Position numbers and translations under genes: made by a program
Source of the DNA: Lunularia cruciata
Lineage: Eukaryota; Streptophyta; Marchantiopsida; Lunulariales; Lunulariaceae
DNA length: 64,000 nucleotides
Direction of reading: 5' to 3'
Assembly: GCA_948567375.1 (NCBI GenBank)
Contig: OX419757.1
Coordinates: forward strand, 47,430,001-47,494,000
In this document: positions 36,031-44,435 of the stretch, piece after piece
Layout of the letters: each line of letters starts with the position of its first letter
How positions within the stretch are numbered: the stretch's first letter is position 1
Notes under the pieces: generated by a model
The model's database searches: none
The model's input: only the letters and a program-made list of their open reading frames with translations
Told to the model about the DNA's origin: nothing

Positions 36031-37617
36031 TAATAAATAGAAGTAGTCCATTTGGTCAATTATAAATTTTTACAAAGTATCTCTCAGACTTCCTCTTGCA
36101 AGAAAGAAAAATATATTCAAATATCATTATATCTAAATTTAATATCATTTTAATACTCTAGGGAATGTATGAAGAAATGAAACTTTTTGTAGATTATATA
36201 ATCAAATCTATTTAGTGGTTAGTAGACTGAACCTTTTTCCCATCCTTCTTGTTGTCGTATTGGTGTCAATTTCCACTAAAACCTTTAACTCTTGAATTTT
36301 AAATTTGCAAATCTTTTATGGATCAGTTTCAAGTTAGTTTCTAGAATTTGAAATTATTCTTGTGTATTGAAACTTATCTTCTCTCTTAGAATTTAATTAT
36401 GATATATTATTATATTTTAATTATGTATGTTTTTATTTTATTTTTTGCTAAAGTTGAATAACTACCATACACACCTTCATTTCAATATTTTATTCAAAGT
36501 ATCATAGTAATCCATATCATATCATAGTATTCTAATAGTATAAATGTACTAAATCAGAAGAAAAGAATGATATTATTAATAACTTTTTTCCATCAAATAT
36601 CTTTGTTACAGTAAAATTATCTTAGTCTATATAGAATAAGTATATAATAAAATTTATATCTTAAATCCCGTCTTTTTCTAAGATGTCCGATTCTATAGAT
36701 AGTTAATATTTGACATAATACTGATTTTTATGTAAATACAGTACCTCTAATTTTCTATTAATTTACAAATTATTAAATTATTTTATATTATAAGCTTATT
36801 TTTTATTTTCTAATAATAAATATCTCTCTAAATGTAATAAATCCTCACTTTTTATGCATCTAGTTTTATAAATATTAAATTAAATTATTTTTAATAAAAT
36901 AAAATAAAAACCATTTAAATATCATTATTAGTTCAAGATAAATTAATACTTTATTACTCATTTTAATATACAGAAACTATCATATAAGTTTATTTATTCA
37001 TTAGGTCTTGTAATATTACTGAAAATGAATGAGATACATCGAGACACCATGCACATATTCGAAGCAGAATTTGAACGACACAGATAACACAAGTGGTTCA
37101 CTTCAAACTCGAAGCTACATTTACCAATTACAGGAACATAGGCAACCTTATTAATTTCTCTTTATTCGCTCCATCTTACTCTGAAAAGTGAGCCCTAGCG
37201 AGTAGTGTGTGCTGAGAAAATTCCATATATATTTTTGTATTCAGTTTTGTTTATTTTTGAGGTCAATTTTGGATAAAAACTATTTATCGTACTTTTTACT
37301 TTAAAGATCATACTAAATTAAAAACTTACATAAAATAGATGAGCTCTGGTCAAGGAACACACTAGATATATATCAAGACTTGTTTATAAAGATGTATATC
37401 TAGAATATTCTTAAGTAATTGATCCGGTTACACAATTAATTAGCTTAAAAATAGAGAATTGATATTTTCACTTTTTTTCCCTATTTTTTTGATTTTTCTA
37501 TACCCTTCCAAGTTAGGGAGTCTTAAATTATGTCTCTCGCCAAATTGGAGAATTTTAAATTAGAAACTATTTAATTATGTTTTATGATATTTCCATGTCC
37601 CTCCTAATTTAGTGATG

Positions 37618-37930
37618 GATTACCAAATATCCAGGAGGAAGCAAGGGTGTAGGCAGGAACAAGTACCGGAACTCCTTTCAAGAGTTGTGTCCTATGCTAA
37701 ATCTCATTTCCAATTTCGTACTTAAAGCATAAACTTAAAAGTTTATCTTGACCTTATAATCGTAAACGAAAATGATTACCAAGTATCAAGGAGGAAGCAA
37801 GGGTGTAGGCAGAAACAAGTACCGGAACTCGTTTCAAGACTTGTGTTCTATGCTAAATCTCATTTCCAATTTGGTAGTTAAAGCATAAACTTAAAAGTTT
37901 ATCTTGACTTTATAATCGTAAACAAAAATG
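37618..37930 (+). repeat. 156-bp tandem duplication
   Basis: Copies at 37618-37773 and 37774-37930 begin GATTACCAA.TATC and share CAGGAACAAGTACCGGAACTC-like, ATGCTAAATCTCATTTCCAA and TTAAAAGTTTATCTTGAC with few differences, so the duplication is recent compared with the surrounding repeats. Confidence 0.95.
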
Positions 37931-38944
37931 GATTGTGGCTTGAAATCCTCGCCATTTGCAAGAAGTTAGAATCGAAACCTTAGTTCACTGCATCTATTTA
38001 TCTAGACTCGTTCACTATCAAAGCAATTGAGTGATCTGAGTTTAGATTTTTCTAGACAAGTTCACACACAATCTCCAAAAAGCACCTTATGAATGTTAGC
38101 ACCATGAAAACAAAATCCACACTTTTTAATATCAATTTCAATTTGTTCATCGGTACTAAATTGACACACCATGTTCAAGTCTACTAAATATCTAGAGTTC
38201 GTTTGAAGAGTGACATTCTTCCTCCTTTTATCTCTTCCTCTTATTTACTTTCTCAACTCAAACTACTTAATCGCAGGCGTTTTAAAATCCAAAAGACACT
38301 AGAACTCCTTTGGAAGTTGAGTGCACGCACAACTGCCATACACCTCTACGTGCCGCGCATTTTCATTGTATCTCCTTGCACATGCAAAAACCCAAGTACA
38401 AGCTACAATTGCATTTGCATTTAGGGTGTAGAAATATCAAAATTAATAATTAAATTTATGTTGATCTAAAATTCTCAAACATGAGATATGGATATATAAA
38501 AAAATAAAAAAATATCAATTATCTAATAATAGCTAGAGTGTTGATCTACAAATTTAAATAAGTGGAGAATACACTTTAAGTAATATATTATCCTCTAAAA
38601 ATATATATTTTATTAACGAGGAATTAATTCATGGATGAAAGTATTGCCTTAGTTATTTTTATTCAAGTTATATTATATTTTTACTATCATTAATTAAAAT
38701 AAGAAATCAAATATCTGAATTTTTTCTCTAAAAGATATTATTGATGAATTAGGTTTAAACTTAACATTTCTGAAAATATTAAATTTATGGGGACAAAAAT
38801 CTATCTATAATTGATCCACTAATAAAATCTTATATTATACATATGAAATTAAATCATTGACAATGAACACCCAAATTCTCTTAAATTGAAGTCTCTAATT
38901 TAAAGATTTCAACTTGGAAGTACTTCCTCAAGTAAACTTGCTTG

Positions 38945-38993
38945 ATGGGGTTTTCCCATCCTCCGTTTTCTTCTACGCGGTCGCCTTCTTTCT
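38945..38993 (+). repeat. Foldback-family fragment near the rhodanese gene
   Basis: GCTTGATGGGGTTTTCCCATC, TTCTACGCGGTCGCC is the reverse of the motif GCGACCGCGTAG..GAAGGATGGGAAGACCCCATCAAGC at 57764-57812. It marks the boundary between the AT-rich island and genic DNA. Confidence 0.8.
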
Positions 38994-39436
38994 CAAGTAA
39001 ACTGTAAAGTCAAGACAAGTAGTAGGAGCATCAGTTTGGGCCAGATAGGATATACCTCTTATATCGATGTAAGGAGAAGAGGAGGAAGTAGTTAAGACAA
39101 AGCCGACGCCGCCAGAGCTGTGTTGGCAAGAAACGCAGTAACCATTGGACAGGAGCATATCCAAAATCTGCAAGGTTTCGCGATCTACTCGTCTGGGAGG
39201 CCCTATTTTGTCGCGCACCGAACGCTGGAGCGGAACGTACTGTATGTCTCGATGCCACTCTGCATATCGAGAATGATGCTGGGAATTGGTCTTTCGGAGC
39301 TCGTCCCTTTCCACTCACCTCCTTCAAATGAGCACACACGAATGTTTTGATCAAATAATCGCATATATAGCTTAGCTGAAAGGAGCCACAGCAGTGTATA
39401 CGTAAAATAATCGAATTTTCAAGGAGTGATAACGCG

Positions 39437-42400
39437 ATGATGGCCACTTTAGGAGTGGGATCATTGTCCCCTGCTTCCGGTGCAGCCGGTGGAGGAGTGT
39501 ATAGGCGGAATGGAGTTCACGAGACCTCCATTTCCGAGACGGTAGCTATCGGGAGTACAAGAAATGCCTTCCGTGGGAGCTGCAGCAGCTCAATCTCTGC
39601 CCTGAATGGAGGGTCACCGACGCTGCGAGCACCGGTGCAGGTGAGAGAATTCTTTGATGGTGTTGATTTAGCTGACTTTAGTTTTGTCTTGCAAAGTTTA
39701 TGTTCAGACGTCTAGGTATGGGGAAAGCTTGTCCATATACAAAAAGGTGGTAAGAGTGCAAGCAATCGCTGCGGGTTCCACATGCGCAGAATTTTATTCG
39801 TCGCCTGTGTTGCATTAAAAATTCTTTCTTCACTCTGTGAATTTTGTGAGAGCTACGTAGCTTCCTTGAATCGCTCCACTACTTGATGGTTTCACTGCCG
39901 CTCCAACTTAGTTTTCCTTATCCTCCCCTTAGTCAGTGATTAGCTCGTTTAAAACATGTTTCCGGTAGTAGAGCACGATTAGCGAACACGGAATACAGCC
40001 AATTAGAGCATAGAAGTAATATCTTCAGATAGTTTGTTCAGATTCTATCACCTAAATTTGATTTTTGATTTTTTAATCAATTTATCGTTCTAACTCTTTT
40101 TGTTTTCCAGAGGCAAAGGGTGGTGGCGATGGCTTCAGACATGGCAGAACAAATCAAAGAGATGGCCGCCGCCGAGAAGAGATGGGAGTCACAGGTAAGC
40201 GAACTTTTAACCGCGAGGACTAATATCCGCTTACACGCTGTGGTGAACTTTCAAATAGGATGTTCAGTATTTCAGTAGGTTTTTATCCTGTTGTTTCTCT
40301 GGATGTAGGTGAAAGAAGGGAAAGTGAAGTCACTGTCGGCGAAGGAAGCTGGATATGCATTAGATTTGTCGGGATACACCCTTCTGGATGTACGACCTTC
40401 CTCGGAGCACAACAAGGTGCGCTATACCCTGAGTGTTTGCGTTTGCTATTTGTATGTTTAGCATGTCTTGCTACGTTGTTTGAAAGAACTATAGCCCCAA
40501 ACTCTTTTGCGGATTCGATATGTATGGTGGATCCGTCAAACTGAGACACGTGTGGATCCGTCATTAGAACCCAGTGAAAGATCAACATAATTGAGACAAG
40601 TGTGGATAAGTCATTAGAATCCAGTGAAAAATCTACAGAGGGAAGAAACGTCTTAATAGTCCGGAAACTTACTGATTGGTGTGCTATCGGTATGTGATAA
40701 GGGCAGTCCTTTCCATGAAATCACTATACGAGCCGAAAATAATATTTTGTTGTTTCTGAAAATTGCACTTTCGAATTCATTGTTAACATGCATAATTTCC
40801 CTCTAATGACTTCGTATTTGATTTTCGCAGGCTTATGTCAAGAATTCTGTCTGGATACCGATCTTTGATGTTAATAAGAGTTTGGACCCAGGAACTATTC
40901 TGAGCAAAGTATCGAATTTTGCTATGGGTAATACCTTTATTTGCTTTTGCAAAATGTGCCTGTTGGACATTTTTCCTCATCTGTCCCTCAATGATGTGCT
41001 TTCTTTTGGCTTCAACACATAGGGACACTGTCCCCTCAGTTCTTTGAGCACGGGTTTTCCTGGAAAGAAACACTAATTAGTTCAACTTTCTGTGGCTGTA
41101 GGGGGTTGGTGGAGCGGATCACCTCTCATGAAGTACAACGAGTAAGTCTTTACGTCAAACTGCTTCTGCTAGTATGTTATAAATAATTGGCAAGTTTACC
41201 TCGTCGTTTCTCGGTCCGAGTTTCTTAACCTTCTATGTCTCCATGGTCGTCTTATACAATTTGGTGGGTTTCGGCAGACGGTTCATGCCAGATGTGGTTG
41301 GCAAAATTCCTAAAAGTGCGAATGTAATTGTGGCCTGCCAAAAGGGCCTAAGGTATTCATCTCTTTCTACTGACTCACCCGAGTTTTTTGACGCTGGCTT
41401 CAGAGCGGGGTCGTTGATCTTCAATCTCGTTTTTCGTCTAACTGAAAATATTGACGGGGTATCAACTTGCCGGGCATTAATGCTTTCATATTGGACATAG
41501 GCAGTGATTTAGAGCTTCTAGAGGTTGGGCTTGCAGTTGTCTGTGTCTGACCTACTTCCCATCAAGCTACTGGACCACGTCTAGTAATCTATGTGAATGA
41601 TCTTCATGACCTTAAGCCATAACTGTGTGGCAGATCTTTAGCAGCTTGCGAACAACTGTACAAGGCAGGATATAGGAATTTATTTTGGCTCAACGGAGGA
41701 TTTGATGCTGCGAACGACGGGGTACGATTGGTTCTTTCTTCATTCGCATCATTTCGTGGAGACAGATGTTAGTTTTCCATTTTCTTTTATAGCCGTCGAT
41801 GACATTTTTAGAGGTGGAAATTAAGACTTTATTTTGGACCCATCGTCGATCTCTTGGGTACACCGCGGGGCACCAGTTGGTGGCTTTTATGTTGATTACC
41901 TGCGACCTAAAAGTTGCCTGGGCCGATAGTTTTAGCTGGTCAACAGATTGATTGCGGAGTGCGTTACTACACCAAGAGCACGTTTTCTATTCCCTTCTAC
42001 ATCTCCAGGCACAAGGTTGATGATTTTGGTTCCAGGAACTTTTGGCCTGGTTAAGACGAGTATGTTGTGTTGTTTTGTTCACGTGTACTCCTCTGGACAA
42101 TGCAGGACCTAGAAAGAGAGGGTCCAGAACCTTTCAAGTTTGCCGGCCTTGGTGGGGTCTCCGAATTCTTGGGGTAGGTTCCCGCTTGCTTGGATTTTCG
42201 GTACTCCTTACTTCCGAACATGGGAAGTATGATAAGTTTTGCGTGCTCAAAACTAAACATTTCACCTTGCTACTTATCAGCTGGACCGATGTCCAACGTG
42301 AAGCTGTTGCGAAGGAGGGGCTCGGGTATCGAGCAATGCTATTCGCCAGACTGGTGAGATCATCTTTGATTCCGCTTGTTACTTCACTGTCAGGCAGATA

Positions 42401-42821
42401 ATTCGTGCTTTCAAGTCAGTGTTCTCGTAGAGACGGACCATCTGCTAGATATTTCAGCGGATTATCTCCATTCAGCTGCATGAGCTTTTGCCAAAATGCA
42501 CCTTCTCTGCAAGATGTTTCCTTCAACAAATGGACAGAAATCGGCGGAGGATCAGTTGCTTGTTGGGACAATTAGCTGGTCTATCATTTCCTCGAAGAAG
42601 GCTCCTCTTTTCCTCGTAAAGTTTCCTCATGGTATCTGCAAAAGTTGCAGCGGGTTTCCATGGCGTTCAGTGTGAATGGTGACAGAAGATGTCCGAGTTT
42701 CCTGCCTACTCACTTCTGCGTCGGAATGATCTCTTTGCAGATGTCAGTTGTGCTCGCTGCCGATCTTTTATTCGTGGGTGGTCAGCAGCTGGCAAAATAC
42801 CTTCAAGAGATGCGTCATTAA
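39437..42821 (+). CDS. Plastid rhodanese-like domain protein (STR11-like), ten exons
   Basis: Joining GT-AG exons 39437-39640, 40111-40194, 40309-40416, 40831-40927, 41102-41141, 41278-41352, 41634-41721, 42106-42173, 42281-42353 and 42741-42821 gives a 305-residue protein in one frame to TAA. Residues 1-70 are Ser/Ala/Gly/Arg-rich, like a transit peptide. Residues 97-260 form a rhodanese domain: AGYALDLSGYTLLDVRPSSE, AYVKNSVWIPIFDV, GGWWSG, then the active-site loop CQKGLRS with Cys198, FWLNGG, and GVSEFLGWTD. The last exon (MSVVLAADLLFVGGQQ) is a hydrophobic segment, so the protein may be membrane-anchored. From memory the domain order and the GGWWSG and EFLGWTD motifs resemble Arabidopsis STR11 (At4g24750) more than STR9 or STR14. 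The substrate is unknown for this family. The catalytic Cys is present. Every splice site fits GT-AG, but no transcript was seen. The PBP gene follows about 1.6 kb downstream on the same strand. Confidence 0.9.
40543..40634 (+). repeat. 50-bp tandem duplication in rhodanese intron 3
   Basis: GAGACACGTGTGGATCCGTC (40543) is repeated as GAGACAAGTGTGGATAAGTC (40593), each followed by ATTAGAA.CCAGTGAAA.ATC. It lies within the intron between exons 3 and 4 and does not touch splice sites. Confidence 0.9.
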
Positions 42822-44435
42822 CCAGTCCGCTGTTGACCCATAAAGTTAGCGACGGCCGTCTAAAAGTTATTATTCCAAACCATAAAGGCATTCAGATCGT
42901 TTGTAACACTTTAGGTGACGTCTCTATCCCGAGGCATTGTTGATAAATCTACATGGCAGCCAAGTCCTTCGGATTTAGGGGCAACAGGTGAATGGATTGT
43001 CTTTCCCTGCAGACAGAGCGACAGACACAGTTGTGGAGGAAACACGTCCGAAGTGTTATGTCACTAGAGTAGGGTCTAACTCCTTTTGGTTACATTTGTA
43101 ACATGGGTATAAAGTTCTGCGCACCGAACGCACACACAAAAGTTTTGTCTTTCTCAAAGACATGGATTTGGTCGAACTCTGTTTCTGGGTAAATCAAGTA
43201 AGTTGCAATCCACCGCTTATCTGAGTCCTAACCTGAACGCTCTACAAAAGGAAACGTGAATGTCCTGTCTTCAAAGCAAACATCGGCGAACTAACTTTCA
43301 AGTTAGTCGACAGTGTCAAAAGACATACTTTTGGTCATCCTTCTTCGAGGGATGTCGACTGACATATCTGAGGTTTCTTCTCTCCAGTAGCCAAGGAAGA
43401 ATCAAGTTGGACCTACGGACTACCACAGGATTTGTATCCTGCTTTCAAACATGCGCCTTGTCAAAATGCTGTGTATGTCAGTAAGAAGAATTAGTACAGG
43501 CTTTCCTACCCCTCCACTATCGCTGCTGCTTGATAACGCCCACTAAGCATTCTTCACTACGCCTCCAGGACAAGTAGGCAAGACGTGGGTAGATCTCAAA
43601 CCCCATGATTCATGCCGGTTCTTTGTAAGGTGCACATATTTTGGACCAGTTGATCGGATGATAGTTTGTGGTAAAAGGTAATGTACACGGGTTCAAACAT
43701 CTATAAGATCAAGAAGATTACCCTCCGAGAACCCGTCGCTTCCGGAAACAGCAGGAATATGTAAGTTCACTAGAGGTGAAAGACAACATGAATTGCCATT
43801 TAAGTGTAGTTGACAGTGAGTATGACAAATTACCTACTACGGAAATAGAAGAAATCATCCGAGTGTCCACAAAGCATTTAGCTGAGTGCGCCTTTCAAGT
43901 AGATGCCTCCCAAACTCGATGGAATTTCAGGTTCCTTTCTTTCTCATCGCCAACTCTGTCGGCCGGGAAATACTTTTACCAGACCTTCAAGTACTTGCCG
44001 GAGATCCACGCCATGGAGGAATGGTACCAATCGCACGGAGATCCCTCAAAGTTTATATGTGTGCGACACGTGTGCAGGGCTGTCCTGTGGTACAGCAATG
44101 GTCATCCAAGTACTGTACGTGAACTACAGTTCGTATAGAGCTGAGCTTTGCTGCGTAGAGATCGGATTCCGATTGCTGCTCCAGCATAGTCCAAGTGTAG
44201 TAAATGGCGAAGAGGAAACGTTGCCTTCTTGGTTCAAGATTCTGCCGCAAAGATTGAAGAGTCGAAATCAACAATTGCAGAATGGAGGCACCGCCGGAGC
44301 ATCAAATCCCTGGAACCGGTAATGTTTTTGACGTCGGTCTTCGTGTGGATTTTGTCCGCTTTATAGAAGGGGCTGCACTTTTGTATTGAGGTTCTGGAGA
44401 TTCACCGAAGGGTGGCTGAGTTGAGGAGAGGAGGC
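42822..44435 (+). other. Rhodanese-PBP intergenic region, partly exon-like
   Basis: Probably holds the rhodanese 3' UTR and the PBP promoter and 5' UTR. Between 43776 and 44322 all three forward frames are open for 78 to 139 codons, which is unusual here, but I recognise no domain. A GT donor-like site (CCG|GTAATG) at 44319 and an AG (TTTATAG) before 44367 could remove a leader intron; the joined reading would not stay in the PBP frame, so a non-coding leader exon is the better reading. Confidence 0.4.

Larger units (their letters stand above)
34600..38940. other. AT-rich island with foldback-element fragments
   Basis: Composition changes sharply at about 34.6 kb to long A/T-rich sequence (Ts and As dominate nearly every line) and back at about 38.9 kb. 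No open frame of note. It contains repeated pieces of the family defined by GAAGGATGGGAAGACCC (35104-35130 and 35970-36010), a reverse piece at 36233-36265, and another at 38945-38993 at its right edge. It looks like accumulated transposon debris. Confidence 0.7.

Noticed and set aside
38973-39447. Two overlapping minus-strand frames of 113 and 138 codons beside the rhodanese start
   Set aside because: No domain, no splice or codon signal, and they overlap the promoter and 5' UTR of the plus-strand gene.
44412-44435. GTG codon 24 bases upstream as the PBP start
   Set aside because: GTG starts are a bacterial habit; in a nuclear plant gene the first in-frame ATG (44436) is the better choice. 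An in-frame TAG at 44364 limits any upstream extension.
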